64,000 nt of DNA from Nitrosarchaeum sp. (GTDB lineage: Archaea; Thermoproteota; Nitrososphaeria; Nitrososphaerales; Nitrosopumilaceae): contig NZ_JAILWF010000003.1 in the NCBI RefSeq assembly GCF_025699065.1, positions 62,001-126,000 of the forward strand, read 5' to 3'. Below the pieces are notes generated by a model, which was given only the letters and a program-made list of their open reading frames with translations, was not told where the DNA came from and made no database searches. Shown here in pieces: positions 16,858 to 25,690 of this stretch. The position numbers and the translations under genes are program-made. Each line of letters begins with the position of its first letter. The first letter of the stretch is position 1.

Positions 16858-17785
16858 TATTTGTCCTCTCTCCCGTGTAAATCGATGCTAAATTGCCTGC
16901 CAAATCTTTGTAGATTGTTCCTAAATTTGGTGTAGATGATTCTTTAAGATCAACAAGATACGCTTCAATTCTGTCTAATGTATTTGGCATGTCCACAATT
17001 CTTTGTGCCCCCTGAATGGTATGGACTTCCCAGTCAGCATCACGTCCCTTTGAGCGATTCATTATTGCGTTATCAAATCTAATCTGACTTGCACCTGTGG
17101 TGCTAAGAAGTGAAGATGCAATCGGAGATGGAATTGCAATTTCGGGTTTTCCAGTACAGTATCCGTCAGAAAGTTTTACTTTGAAATGGCGTTGTAGGTA
17201 CATAACAACCCCATATGCTTCAATCATTGCTCTGTGATATGCTTCATTAAGATCAATACCAAGCGTGTCTGTTATTGTTACTTCAAATTTGTAATCAGAT
17301 TTTCCTACTATCAAACGAGTGGAACGGAAATTCAGAATTGCATGGTAAATCTTTACATTGTTTCTTAATTTTTGTTTTTGAGATATTAGTTGTTCCTCTA
17401 GTAGACTACCGCCTTCTTCAACTAGAAATGTAACTTTCATGTTTTCAATGCGAATCAACTGTTTGTTTTTGTACCGCTCGTACTGGTCGTGAATTCTTTT
17501 ACCAGATTCAGTTAGGAAATAATTCCCTTTGGAAGGTTGTCTGAGAACTCCCTCTGCTATTAATTTCTTGAGCCAATAGGTCAGGTTTTGCTTGGAAATG
17601 CCCATGTCTATTGTTAGTACTTTAGGTGATGTCCCACCATAACGTATTGCAGATAGTAGTTTATACCCCTGATCTAAAATTTCACTCTTTAATTTTTTAC
17701 CATCTATGTTTTTCTTTTTTCTTATATCTTGAGATTTTACTAAAGATTGCTCTACATCTACACTGCTCACTGCCATCTTTTTCAA
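16847..17785 (-). CDS. Winged-helix DNA-binding protein of the element, unknown role
   Basis: 312 residues. The first 30 are basic (KKKNIDGKKLKSE); a winged helix follows at about 40-105 (SPKVLTIDMGISKQNLTYWLKKLIAEGVLRQPSKGNYFLTESGKRI). The remaining 200 residues have no family I can name; they contain VLEEGGSLLEEQ-like helices and a beta-rich core (LRNNVKIYHAILNFRSTRLIVG). The protein is flanked by two tiny Cys proteins with overlapping reading frames. It could control element replication, excision or copy number. It overlaps the upstream gene by 4 nt (ATGA). Confidence 0.7.
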   Translation of the reverse strand: MKKMAVSSVDVEQSLVKSQDIRKKKNIDGKKLKSEILDQGYKLLSAIRYGGTSPKVLTIDMGISKQNLTYWLKKLIAEGVLRQPSKGNYFLTESGKRIHDQYERYKNKQLIRIENMKVTFLVEEGGSLLEEQLISQKQKLRNNVKIYHAILNFRSTRLIVGKSDYKFEVTITDTLGIDLNEAYHRAMIEAYGVVMYLQRHFKVKLSDGYCTGKPEIAIPSPIASSLLSTTGASQIRFDNAIMNRSKGRDADWEVHTIQGAQRIVDMPNTLDRIEAYLVDLKESSTPNLGTIYKDLAGNLASIYTGERTNNGL

Positions 17786-17985
17786 GAAATAACCTCCATT
17801 GAAATCTCAAATTTTTTACTCTCTAGTTCATAGCAATCTTGACAATACTCTACTGTGAATTTCTCATTAAATCCACCATCATATACTACTCTGATTTGTT
17901 TTCTATTATTACAATCACACTCGTAAACTATTATTTCTGATGTGTCTGTTGTTACCTTTCTTGATTGTGACTCTCGCTGGTTCAT
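17782..17985 (-). CDS. Small Cys protein (67 aa), unknown
   Basis: MNQRESQSRKVTTDTSEIIV followed by YECDCNNRKQIRVVYDGGFN and EYCQDCYELESKKFE. Two CxC/CxxC pairs about 28 residues apart suggest one zinc site on a beta-hairpin scaffold. First gene of the unit that includes the winged-helix protein; start lies 40 bp from the divergent gene at 18026, so both promoters share a very short region. Confidence 0.68.
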   Translation of the reverse strand: MNQRESQSRKVTTDTSEIIVYECDCNNRKQIRVVYDGGFNEKFTVEYCQDCYELESKKFEISMEVIS

Positions 17986-18025
17986 TTACAAAGGTAATTA
18001 ATGTTAGTTCGTTGTATACTATTGA

Positions 18026-19108
18026 ATGGTTCAAATAGTACTCAAGACTGATGATTTATACGTAGAAGAACCAATTTTATGGGATAACATATTTCCTTAT
18101 GGCACAATTCCGATATTTGTAGGAAAAAAGAGAAAACATGTGATGGATCTCTTGTCTGCACTGGAATTACGTGGTGCATCTACTACAAGTGAACTTGCAC
18201 GTTTTGCTATAGAATCGCACTATTCAAAAGGTCAGATAAAAGAAATGGGGAAGTCATTGCTGACAAGACGTGGACATTATTATCTAAATCATCTTAGTGG
18301 TCGTGAAAAAAAGAAAATTGGAAAAAAAACTGTTGGGATGTATGCTAATCTTTTAAAAACAAATTATGTAAAGTTAATAGATTCGTCAAAATCAAATATT
18401 GGCGTTTATTTCCCAACCTTATTGACACATTTAGTGTCATTAGGTTATGTGTATACTTATGATGAAACATGTGCATTTATTAAAAATGCTTCTCGTAATA
18501 GTCTTTATTTTGCATTTCTTTATGATATAATGAATAAGACATCTTTTGCATTTGTCAAGGAATTCTTTCTTGATCCAATTAAAAAAATGATTAAACAAAA
18601 TAGAATACGGTTTGATGATGACTTTAGATTAAACTTTGATATTATTGCAAGTGCTACTGCACTAAAGATTATGGAAATCATTCAAAGATCAGAGTGGTGG
18701 ATACGTTCAAAAGGAGATACAAATTTGAAAACAGGTGATTTAAAATTACTAAAAGAGCTAGATGTTCTTATACAAAATACTTGGTTTGATTTGCAGAATT
18801 CAAAATTATTATCAAAATGGGTAGGGTTGTATTATCCAACAGAAGAACAAAAGTGGTTTTATTCACAACATAGTGACTTCTCTGATGCACAATTGATTTA
18901 CAAAGTAATGAGAGAAATTCATGTTAACTATTATGGCAGTTATGGGCAAAAAATTCCAACTAAATATCAACAAAAATTTCCATTCCCAATTAAGCGTAAT
19001 CGAAAAAAGAAAACAAAATCTACAAACTCTGCATTTCATAATAGCATGATGGCAAAAAAGTTACGCGATTCTCAATATGGCTCTAAAAATTATGACTGGG
19101 AAACCTGA
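18026..19108 (+). CDS. Element protein of unknown function (360 aa)
   Basis: I do not recognise a family. The N-terminal 100 residues resemble a helix-turn-helix region (VMDLLSALELRGASTTSELARFAIESHYSKGQIKEMGKSLL), then a helical middle with many aromatic residues (YFAFLYDIMNKTSFAFVKEFFLDPIKKMIKQNRI) and a lysine/arginine-rich tail (PIKRNRKKKTKS) typical of nucleic acid contact. No ATPase or nuclease motif is visible. It is convergent with the integrase gene and their coding ends overlap by 19 nt. Candidate functions are replication initiation or recombination support. Confidence 0.7.
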   Translation: MVQIVLKTDDLYVEEPILWDNIFPYGTIPIFVGKKRKHVMDLLSALELRGASTTSELARFAIESHYSKGQIKEMGKSLLTRRGHYYLNHLSGREKKKIGKKTVGMYANLLKTNYVKLIDSSKSNIGVYFPTLLTHLVSLGYVYTYDETCAFIKNASRNSLYFAFLYDIMNKTSFAFVKEFFLDPIKKMIKQNRIRFDDDFRLNFDIIASATALKIMEIIQRSEWWIRSKGDTNLKTGDLKLLKELDVLIQNTWFDLQNSKLLSKWVGLYYPTEEQKWFYSQHSDFSDAQLIYKVMREIHVNYYGSYGQKIPTKYQQKFPFPIKRNRKKKTKSTNSAFHNSMMAKKLRDSQYGSKNYDWET

Positions 19109-20271
19109 TTAGGCTTTTTCTTTAACCTGTTTATTTTCTCAATTCGTGCCTGCATTTTGATTATTTCTGTCTTCATCCAGTCCATTTCACTCTCTACTTG
19201 CTCTTTATCCAGTTTAGCTTGTTCTAATTCTGATTTTTCCTTTTCTATCTTTAGTTTCTCTACTCTTATTTTTTCAGTGTCATCTATTGTCAAATCCAAA
19301 ATTGCCTTTGAAAATTGCTCAAAACATTCTTCTAATGTTGGTTGCAGATATGCTCCATCTAATCCTCTTCTATGTGCCATTAGTTTTTCTGCGATGTTAG
19401 AGTTTACTTCATTGTTCATTTTGAGTTTCCCGTTGAATCTTTTTCTAAACATACGCATTGTTGCTTTGTCATATGTTGCGCCTTTTTTTGTTCGTTCAAT
19501 TCCTGCGTTTCTGATTGCTTTTTCTACCACTTTACGCAATCCCATCTCATCCATATGATCATTAGTTTTATTTTTGTAAAAATTTGCAAATATTGGAGTT
19601 TCATCACTGAATTCTTCTTTTCGCATCTCTTTTCTCCAAGAAAAATAATTGTTTAATGCTCTTGTTGCCTCTGGCGTTAAAAATGACCAGTATCCCTCCT
19701 TTGACTCGTCATAGATTTTAATTGCCATACATCCATGTGGCATATTCTTTAGATGCTTCATTCTTAGAATCGGGTCTGAAATTCCTGCAGGTCTTGCACC
19801 CGTACTTGCCATAAAGTGAATTATTGCTTTGTCCCTTGTGTGTTTTGCAGAGTCTATCATTCTTTTTACTTCATCATCAGTTACTGGTTTGTTTCCTGCT
19901 AATTCTTGTTCTTCTTTTTTGATTGTTCTTCTTACTAGTTTTCTGTGCCAGAATTTTCTATTCATGTCAAAAAACAATTCTGGTGATGCAAGCATTGTGC
20001 TAATACCTGATGTCTTTATTGTTTCATTTAGATTCATTACATATGCTTGCAGTAAATCTGTAATTTTTTCTTGATCAAAACCTACTACTATTTTGTATTC
20101 TTCATTATTTTCAATTTCTTTTCTTTCTACTAAAAAATCCATGAATCTTTTCATGTTGTATGCATATGTGGAACGAGTGGAGTCTGTCTTCATTCCTGCA
20201 AAGAATTTCTGATACTCTATACTCTTCTTTGATTGCTCCTTTGCATGGATTATCCACTTCTCCCGTAGCAT
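19090..20271 (-). CDS. int: Tyrosine recombinase (integrase) of the element
   Basis: 393 residues. An N-terminal core-binding domain (about 15-115; STRSTYAYNMKRFMDFLVER) precedes the catalytic domain. Catalytic residues: Arg160 in ASTGARPAGI, Lys191 in DESKEGYW, the RxxR form of the second box (Arg273 and Arg276 in RMFRKRF), His300 in MAHRRG, and nucleophile Tyr308 in DGAYLQ. The second box usually begins with His; Arg here is a known type of variation. The last 70 residues form a coiled coil (EKLKIEKEKSELEQAKLDKEQVE), a pattern seen in several archaeal integrases. It starts 45 bp inside the right repeat, consistent with it acting on those sites. Confidence 0.93.
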   Translation of the reverse strand: MLREKWIIHAKEQSKKSIEYQKFFAGMKTDSTRSTYAYNMKRFMDFLVERKEIENNEEYKIVVGFDQEKITDLLQAYVMNLNETIKTSGISTMLASPELFFDMNRKFWHRKLVRRTIKKEEQELAGNKPVTDDEVKRMIDSAKHTRDKAIIHFMASTGARPAGISDPILRMKHLKNMPHGCMAIKIYDESKEGYWSFLTPEATRALNNYFSWRKEMRKEEFSDETPIFANFYKNKTNDHMDEMGLRKVVEKAIRNAGIERTKKGATYDKATMRMFRKRFNGKLKMNNEVNSNIAEKLMAHRRGLDGAYLQPTLEECFEQFSKAILDLTIDDTEKIRVEKLKIEKEKSELEQAKLDKEQVESEMDWMKTEIIKMQARIEKINRLKKKPNQVSQS

Positions 20272-20315
20272 GTAACTGCTAATATGTGTCTAAATAAAAA
20301 GGTACATATTACATA

Positions 20316-20337
20316 TGTCTAATTACTTTTATGAATA
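20316..20337. repeat. attR: right copy of 22-bp direct repeat, within 3' end of winged-helix gene
   Basis: Identical to 5188-5209. On the minus strand it covers the last five codons (Ile-His-Lys-Ser-Asn) and the stop of the gene at 20319-20666, plus three bases. Because the repeat restores the same codons, recombination at this site keeps the gene complete. The integrase gene starts 45 bp away. Confidence 0.88.
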
Positions 20338-20666
20338 AACAGATTCAACATGGTTCTTCCTTTGTCTGTTATGGAATAGATCATGTTTGCTCCCACTGCT
20401 TCTTTTTGCACAAAGTTGTAATCTATACAAAGATGCAGATAATTCAGAAATGATTTTTTCATTCTTATCTTAGATTTTGAATATAGATCTGAAAACGTCA
20501 TTGGATTTCCTCTAAGTTGATATAATAATTTTAGAAGAGATAACGTGCTGTAATCTCTTGTTCTTGCTTTTACTGCATCTAGTATCTGGACGTCTCTTTT
20601 TATAATAAAATCTTCGAATTGGTCTGCTACTTCTACAGGTATGTATGTTAGTCTTGCTCGCATCAT
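20319..20666 (-). CDS. Small winged-helix regulator; target gene of the integration
   Basis: 115 residues beginning MMRARLTYIPVEVADQFEDF. The centre is a winged helix: LSLLKLLYQLRGNPMTFSDLYSKSKIRMKKSFLNYLHLCIDYNFVQKE, with the wing AVGANMIYSITDKGRTMLNLF. Probable DNA-binding repressor or activator. A perfect 7-3-7 palindrome overlaps the start codon and could be its own operator. Its 3' end holds the right attachment repeat. Before insertion this gene would have been followed directly by the PAC2 gene on the same strand. Confidence 0.82.
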   Translation of the reverse strand: MMRARLTYIPVEVADQFEDFIIKRDVQILDAVKARTRDYSTLSLLKLLYQLRGNPMTFSDLYSKSKIRMKKSFLNYLHLCIDYNFVQKEAVGANMIYSITDKGRTMLNLFIHKSN

Positions 20667-20682
20667 ACCGTATGGTACGGTA
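20666..20682. promoter_or_regulatory. Perfect palindrome at winged-helix gene start (candidate operator)
   Basis: TACCGTA-TGG-TACGGTA, two 7-base arms with a 3-base centre. It overlaps the first base of the minus-strand ATG at 20666 and extends upstream. Position at the transcription start suits autorepression by the encoded winged-helix dimer. Inferred from symmetry only. Confidence 0.55.
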
Positions 20683-20827
20683 CATTACCTTATTAATGTT
20701 CATCTCAAGCTTTGTTGCTCTATCTAGATGGTTTTTTTACACCATTTTCATGCCTATTGTTCTAATAATGCTCCTAAAATGTCAAAAACCAAACAACTTC
20801 AATATGACTGGAATTTTATTGAAACAA

Positions 20828-22099
20828 CTATGGTTTGTTGCTTCTTGGATTTTTATATCTAAATTTGTTAATTTTAATTAATTCTGCATATGATCCAAAT
20901 TTAGACGAGTCTGAAATTTTATCAAGCTCACCATCTGATTCATCATTCCCATCAAATCTTTTCAATATTTTATAATTCGTACTTCTTTCGGCAGGTATTC
21001 TTCCAATCTCTTTGACAAGTCTTCTAATTTCTTTTGGTCTGATCAATTGTCCGTGATTGGAACCAGCTGAAGTTGAAATGCTCTCATTGATTAGCGTTCC
21101 GCCAAAGTCATTTGCTCCCCACATTAACAATAACTGAGACATTTTCTGTCCTTCTTTTACCCAAGACATTTGAATATTGTCAATTTGATTATTCAGTAAA
21201 ATTCGTGCAATGGCATGTGTGAGTAATACATCTTTTCCACTTCCTCCCTCCCTTATCTCTTCATGTAGTTGATGTTTGTACATTGGAGCTTCACTGTGAA
21301 TGAAATTAAGTGGAACGAATTCTGTGAATCCTTTTGTTTCTTTTTGAATTTCTCTAATTTTTACAATGTGGTTTACTCTGTCTTCTAGAGTCTCAACATG
21401 TCCAAACATCATAGTTGACGTAGTGTTGATTCCAAGATTATGTGCAGTTTTGATTACTTCTATCCAGTCTTTCACACTGATTCTTCCTGGAGAAATTTTA
21501 TCTCTTAGTTTCTGATCTAAAATCTCAGCTGCAGTTCCAGGTAGTGTATTTACTCCTGCCTCCTTGAGCCTCTTTAGATATTCTCTAATCGTAGTCTTTG
21601 ATCTTGATGCTCCATAAAGTACCTCTTCAGGTGAAAATCCATGTATGTGAATATCTGGAATCTCTTTTTTAATCTCTTTACAAATATTCTCATATAGTTC
21701 TCCGTCCATATCTGGGGGAAGGCCAGCTTGGATACATACTTCGGTAGCTCCTAATTGCTGTGCTTCTTTTGCACGTCTGACTATTTCTTCGGTTGGAAGA
21801 AAATACCCTTCTTCTTCTCTAAAGTCTCTACTAAATGCACAAAAACCACATTGCTTAATGCATACGTTAGTGAAATTGATGTTCCTATTTACAACATATG
21901 TGACAGTATCTCCTACTCTTCTACTTCTAATTTCATCTGCTACTAATCCTACTAAATGAAAATCAATACCTGATGTATTATACAGCCTTAGTCCTTCTTC
22001 TGCTGATATCTCTTTGTCAGATAATGCCTTGTTCAAAATTTCAGAAATAGAAGAATCTGATTTTTTAAGTAGTGCATCTATGTTTGTATTCATTTCCAA
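20828..22099 (-). CDS. cofH: FO synthase subunit 2 (CofH)
   Basis: Radical SAM enzyme that joins 5-amino-6-ribitylamino-uracil to a tyrosine-derived fragment, first half of FO (F420 chromophore) synthesis. The cluster motif is CIKQCGFCAF (CX3CX2C), preceded by TYVVNRNINFTNV. Further family segments are GATEVCIQAGLPPDMDGELY, IHGFSPEEVLYGA and INTTSTMMFGHVE. 423 residues; the last 40 are charged and less conserved. Overlaps the cofG end by 10 nt, so both subunits are made from one transcript. Confidence 0.95.
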   Translation of the reverse strand: MEMNTNIDALLKKSDSSISEILNKALSDKEISAEEGLRLYNTSGIDFHLVGLVADEIRSRRVGDTVTYVVNRNINFTNVCIKQCGFCAFSRDFREEEGYFLPTEEIVRRAKEAQQLGATEVCIQAGLPPDMDGELYENICKEIKKEIPDIHIHGFSPEEVLYGASRSKTTIREYLKRLKEAGVNTLPGTAAEILDQKLRDKISPGRISVKDWIEVIKTAHNLGINTTSTMMFGHVETLEDRVNHIVKIREIQKETKGFTEFVPLNFIHSEAPMYKHQLHEEIREGGSGKDVLLTHAIARILLNNQIDNIQMSWVKEGQKMSQLLLMWGANDFGGTLINESISTSAGSNHGQLIRPKEIRRLVKEIGRIPAERSTNYKILKRFDGNDESDGELDKISDSSKFGSYAELIKINKFRYKNPRSNKP

Positions 22100-23259
22100 T
22101 AATCCTTCCTTACCATCCCTTCTTCATCTTCAATATTTTTCATCTTACCTCTTAACTCTTTGCCAATAAATGAAAAAAATTCTGGATAAATTGGAAATCT
22201 GCATTTTAATTCAAATCCTGCATTCTTTGAATCTTGTTCGACTTTTTTAATCTCTGGCCATGAAAATTCTGGATTTACATAATCTGGTGTAAGTGGTGAA
22301 ATTCCACCCCAATCATTAATTCCTAAAGATAGAAAACTCTGATATGAATTTGGAGACAAATTTGGTGGAATCTGTATGTTCATTTTTGGCATAATTACTC
22401 TTGTTAGTGCAACAATTATTTTGAAATAATTTTCATTTGCTGGGGGAAAATTCTTCATCTTAGTGTCTTGCTTTGGCTGAAAGTTTTGAATAATTACCTC
22501 TTGAATATTTCCATATTTCTCATGTAGTTTTTTTATTGCAATGATCGAGTCTATTACTTCAATTGGTGTTTCTCCAATACCTACAAGAATTCCTGTAGTC
22601 ATTGGAATCTTTAATTTGCCTGTGTTTTCTAATACTTCGAGTCTTGCTTTTGGCCTTTTACTTGCAGCTAGATAATGAGGCATGTCTTTTTTTATCAGTC
22701 TTTCACTAACGTTTTCAAGCATTATGCCCATTGACACATTGGTTTTTTGTAATTCTTTTAGCTCATCATAATTCAAATTTCCAGCGTTGGTGTGTGGGAA
22801 TAATCCTTCCTCTATTGCTAATTCTGATGCATGAATCAAATATTCTGCAGTCGAGTTGAATCCGTTTTCTTTTAGCCAATCCCTAGCTTCTTGATATCTC
22901 TGTTCTGGTCTTTCACCTGTCACAAATAATGCTTCTACACATCGATATTTTTTTGCAAGACTCAATAACTGTTTTATTTCTTGTTTTGACATCAATGATA
23001 TTTTATTTTCATTAGGTTCTGCCTTGTAAGTACAGTATGAACATGTATCTTTGCATAAATTTACAATATTAAAAAATGCTTTTTTTGAAAATGTCACTGA
23101 ATCTTTTTTAAATTTATGTCTTAGTTTTTGTGCTATTGAAAATAATTCTTTAGAATCTATTTTTGAATTTTGATATATTTCTATTATATTGTCTCTGGAA
23201 ATTATTTTATCTTCTAAAACACTGTTTAAACTCTCAGAGTTTAATACAAGCTCATTCAA
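22090..23259 (-). CDS. cofG: FO synthase subunit 1 (CofG)
   Basis: Second radical SAM enzyme of FO synthesis; it closes the deazaflavin ring. Motif CKDTCSYCTYKAE (CX3CX2C), then EALFVTGERPEQRYQEARDWL and IPMTTGILVGIGETPIEVIDSI, and QEVIIQNFQPK with INDWGGISPLTPDYVNPEFSWP, all CofG hallmarks. 389 residues. With cofH downstream and cofC/cofD at 44.1-45.7 kb, the window holds four of the core F420 genes. Thaumarchaea use F420 in redox reactions that are only partly known. Confidence 0.95.
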   Translation of the reverse strand: MNELVLNSESLNSVLEDKIISRDNIIEIYQNSKIDSKELFSIAQKLRHKFKKDSVTFSKKAFFNIVNLCKDTCSYCTYKAEPNENKISLMSKQEIKQLLSLAKKYRCVEALFVTGERPEQRYQEARDWLKENGFNSTAEYLIHASELAIEEGLFPHTNAGNLNYDELKELQKTNVSMGIMLENVSERLIKKDMPHYLAASKRPKARLEVLENTGKLKIPMTTGILVGIGETPIEVIDSIIAIKKLHEKYGNIQEVIIQNFQPKQDTKMKNFPPANENYFKIIVALTRVIMPKMNIQIPPNLSPNSYQSFLSLGINDWGGISPLTPDYVNPEFSWPEIKKVEQDSKNAGFELKCRFPIYPEFFSFIGKELRGKMKNIEDEEGMVRKDYWK

Positions 23260-23301
23260 TAGTTGGTGTTTTTGTCTAGAGGTATTTATGCTTGTATTGC
23301 G

Positions 23302-24444
23302 TTAATTTCCATTTGGTCGTTCATCTAGAGTAATTGTGATATTAGTTGTTCTACCGTCTCTTAGAACCTCTAAAACCATTTCATCTCCTACAGATTTTGC
23401 TCTCTGTAAATGAATTAAAATATCATCTATTTTTCTTACTTGATTTCCATCAACTGATAAAATAATATCTCCTCCGATTTGATACTTTATCCCATCGACT
23501 TCTATAGTCTCATTTGAACCATGAATCCCTGCTTTTGCAGCTGGGCTATCATCTACAACTGTAATTACTAGAAAACCTACCGCATCATTTAGATTCAAAA
23601 CTTTAGCTAGATCAGGATCAATATCTCTACCTGCTATTCCAATCCATGGGTGTGTGTATTTTCCATCTACAATTATCTTTGGAACAATTTTAGCTAAAGT
23701 TTGTGATGGTACTGCAAATCCTACTCCTGTAAATTCCCCTGTAGTTGATTGTATTGCAGTGTTTATTCCGACAATCTCTCCTCTCATATTCAATAGCGGT
23801 CCTCCTGAATTTCCAGGATTAATTGCTGCATCTGTCTGAATCACATCTGGAATAGAGTATCCTGCACCAGAAGGTAAGAGTCTGCCCAATTGACTAATAA
23901 TTCCTGAAGTCATAGACCCTGATAATCCAAATGGATTTCCTATTGCTGCTATTGGTTCTCCAACCTTGAGATTTGCTGAATCTCCTAGTGGCAATGGCTG
24001 TAATAACGATAAATCTGCATTAACCTTGATCACTCCTATATCTGTATATTGATCAGAACCCACAATTTCTGCATTATATGATCTTCCATCCAAAAATGTA
24101 ACTACTACTTTTTTTACATTCTTAACAACATGAGCATTTGTAATTATGTGTCCTTGTTTATCAAAAACAAAACCAGAACCTACCCCACTAGTTCCATTTG
24201 ACTGCTCTGCTCTCTGAACGTTAATTCTAACTACTCCTGGTTCTGATTTTTCAAATATTTCAATCAATGAAAGCTTTTTTGAGTAATCTGTAATTGTTGT
24301 TCCTGCTGCACTTGGAATTGATTTGTTATCTGAAATGACATTTGATTTTACTGCAGTTGGTGGCACTGCTAAAATTACTGCAAAAATTATTGCAACAATT
24401 GCTGCCCCACCTATAGCTCCGACAATTACTCCTGATTTATCCAT
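23302..24444 (-). CDS. HtrA/DegP-like membrane-anchored serine protease with PDZ domain
   Basis: 380 residues: an N-terminal helix (GAIGGAAIVAIIFAVILAVP), a trypsin-like domain with His105 (ITNAHVV), Asp135 (YTDIGVI) and Ser213 (NPGNSGGPL), then one PDZ domain (about 285-375; AVGFLVITVVDDSPAAKAGI). Predicted to degrade or refold damaged proteins outside the cytoplasmic membrane. It precedes the glycosyltransferase gene's stop by 37 nt on the same strand, so they may be co-transcribed. Confidence 0.93.
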   Translation of the reverse strand: MDKSGVIVGAIGGAAIVAIIFAVILAVPPTAVKSNVISDNKSIPSAAGTTITDYSKKLSLIEIFEKSEPGVVRINVQRAEQSNGTSGVGSGFVFDKQGHIITNAHVVKNVKKVVVTFLDGRSYNAEIVGSDQYTDIGVIKVNADLSLLQPLPLGDSANLKVGEPIAAIGNPFGLSGSMTSGIISQLGRLLPSGAGYSIPDVIQTDAAINPGNSGGPLLNMRGEIVGINTAIQSTTGEFTGVGFAVPSQTLAKIVPKIIVDGKYTHPWIGIAGRDIDPDLAKVLNLNDAVGFLVITVVDDSPAAKAGIHGSNETIEVDGIKYQIGGDIILSVDGNQVRKIDDILIHLQRAKSVGDEMVLEVLRDGRTTNITITLDERPNGN

Positions 24445-24481
24445 GCAAAATCGGTACCCAATTTTCTATCTAAAAGCATTG

Positions 24482-25687
24482 CTATACACTGATTGAGTTT
24501 TGAACATGATCTTTCATATAGTATTTTCGTCCTCTCCATGATACTGCACTATTTTTAGCTTGAAGCAACCCACTCAAAAATCCTAATACTACTACTAGGC
24601 TACCTATTGGGGCAAACAACGCATCAATTAATTTTAATTGCAATAATTTTTTGACTTCAATTATTGCTCCTATGTAAATCATTATTGTGGAAATAATTGA
24701 GGTAGCAAATAATAATGAAAACGATGTTGTTTTGAATGCTCCAAAAACTGAATATGCTAAAATTGGAAATGGCATAAATAATAAAAACAATACTGCAAAA
24801 AAACATCCAATTGCAATTTTTTTACTCTGTAAGTAAAGCGGAACCATTAATCTTTTCAATGCATTCCAAAGTGTACTTCTATCTCTAGCCCAAACTGCAT
24901 CAATTAGATGATCTCCCCTAACGATTTTCATTTTATGTCCTGATTCTTTTACTTTTTTCCCAAGGGCCCCATCTTCAATAATTTCATGCTTAACACCCTC
25001 ATGCATTCCAACTAATTCGTATGTTTTTCTTTTAATTATGAAAAAACTGCCAAAAAAATATGCTGTCTTCTTTGCAGGGTCATTTACTTTTAGCGCTGAA
25101 AACCTAGTGTGAAGAAAGACTGAAATCATTGGTAATGTGATTTTTGTCCAAAAATCAATTGCACGCATTTTTGGAATTGCTGATAATGCATCCAAATCAA
25201 AAGAGAGTAAATGTGATACTGCAAGAGAGATAACGTTTTGGGAATGTTTTGTGTCTGCATCAGAAAATAATAAAATATCTCCCGTTGCTTTTTTATATCC
25301 TTCCATACATGCCCAATTTTTCCCCATCCATCCCTCTGGTTTTGTCTGTGCACTTACTGGAATTATTTTTGAGTTTTTCTTTGCATATTCAAAAATAATT
25401 TTACTAGTTGAATCATCTGACGAATCATCTATCACAATTATTTCATAATTTGAATAGTTCTGTTCAATTAGTGAGTTTAGACATCTTCCAATGAATTCTT
25501 CTTCATTTCTTGCAGGAAGAATTATTGACACTTTTGGATTGTTATGCTCCTTTTTTTCAAAGTCTTCAATCTTTGGTGTAAATCTAGCAGAATCCATCAT
25601 AGTTTTTATTAGAAATGTCCATGCTGCTGAAATTCCAATTAAAATCGCAATTAATGAATAATTTAAAACATCTAAAATTAATTCCAT
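24482..25687 (-). CDS. Membrane-bound family 2 glycosyltransferase
   Basis: 401 residues. An N-terminal helix precedes the GT-A domain: KVSIILPARNEEEFIGRCL, YEIIVIDDSSDDST and the DxD-type LLFSDADTKH. GWMGKNWACMEGYK and EIIEDGALGKKVKESGHK resemble carotenoid/lipid glycosyltransferases (CrtQ-like). Three or four C-terminal helices follow. Probable substrate is a lipid or isoprenoid carrier; the sugar donor cannot be read. It ends 3 nt from the upstream SRPBCC gene, so both form an operon. Confidence 0.87.
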   Translation of the reverse strand: MELILDVLNYSLIAILIGISAAWTFLIKTMMDSARFTPKIEDFEKKEHNNPKVSIILPARNEEEFIGRCLNSLIEQNYSNYEIIVIDDSSDDSTSKIIFEYAKKNSKIIPVSAQTKPEGWMGKNWACMEGYKKATGDILLFSDADTKHSQNVISLAVSHLLSFDLDALSAIPKMRAIDFWTKITLPMISVFLHTRFSALKVNDPAKKTAYFFGSFFIIKRKTYELVGMHEGVKHEIIEDGALGKKVKESGHKMKIVRGDHLIDAVWARDRSTLWNALKRLMVPLYLQSKKIAIGCFFAVLFLLFMPFPILAYSVFGAFKTTSFSLLFATSIISTIMIYIGAIIEVKKLLQLKLIDALFAPIGSLVVVLGFLSGLLQAKNSAVSWRGRKYYMKDHVQNSISV

Positions 25688-25690
25688 GAA

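Larger units (their letters stand above)
5188..20337. mobile_element. Integrative element of about 15.1 kb with tyrosine recombinase and metal/envelope cargo
   Basis: The boundaries are a perfect 22-bp direct repeat (5188-5209 and 20316-20337) that does not extend by even one base on either side. The recombinase gene (19090-20271) ends 45 bp inside the right repeat. The right repeat overlaps the 3' end of a chromosomal winged-helix gene, the usual pattern for tyrosine-recombinase insertion that preserves the target gene. The content differs sharply from the flanks: many short genes, unknown proteins, small zinc ribbons, secreted cupredoxin-type proteins, and a promoter box found only here. 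No obvious capsid, relaxase or conjugation ATPase gene was recognised, so it may be a cargo-type or mobilisable element. The repeats and integrase are seen directly; mobility is inferred. Confidence 0.87.
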
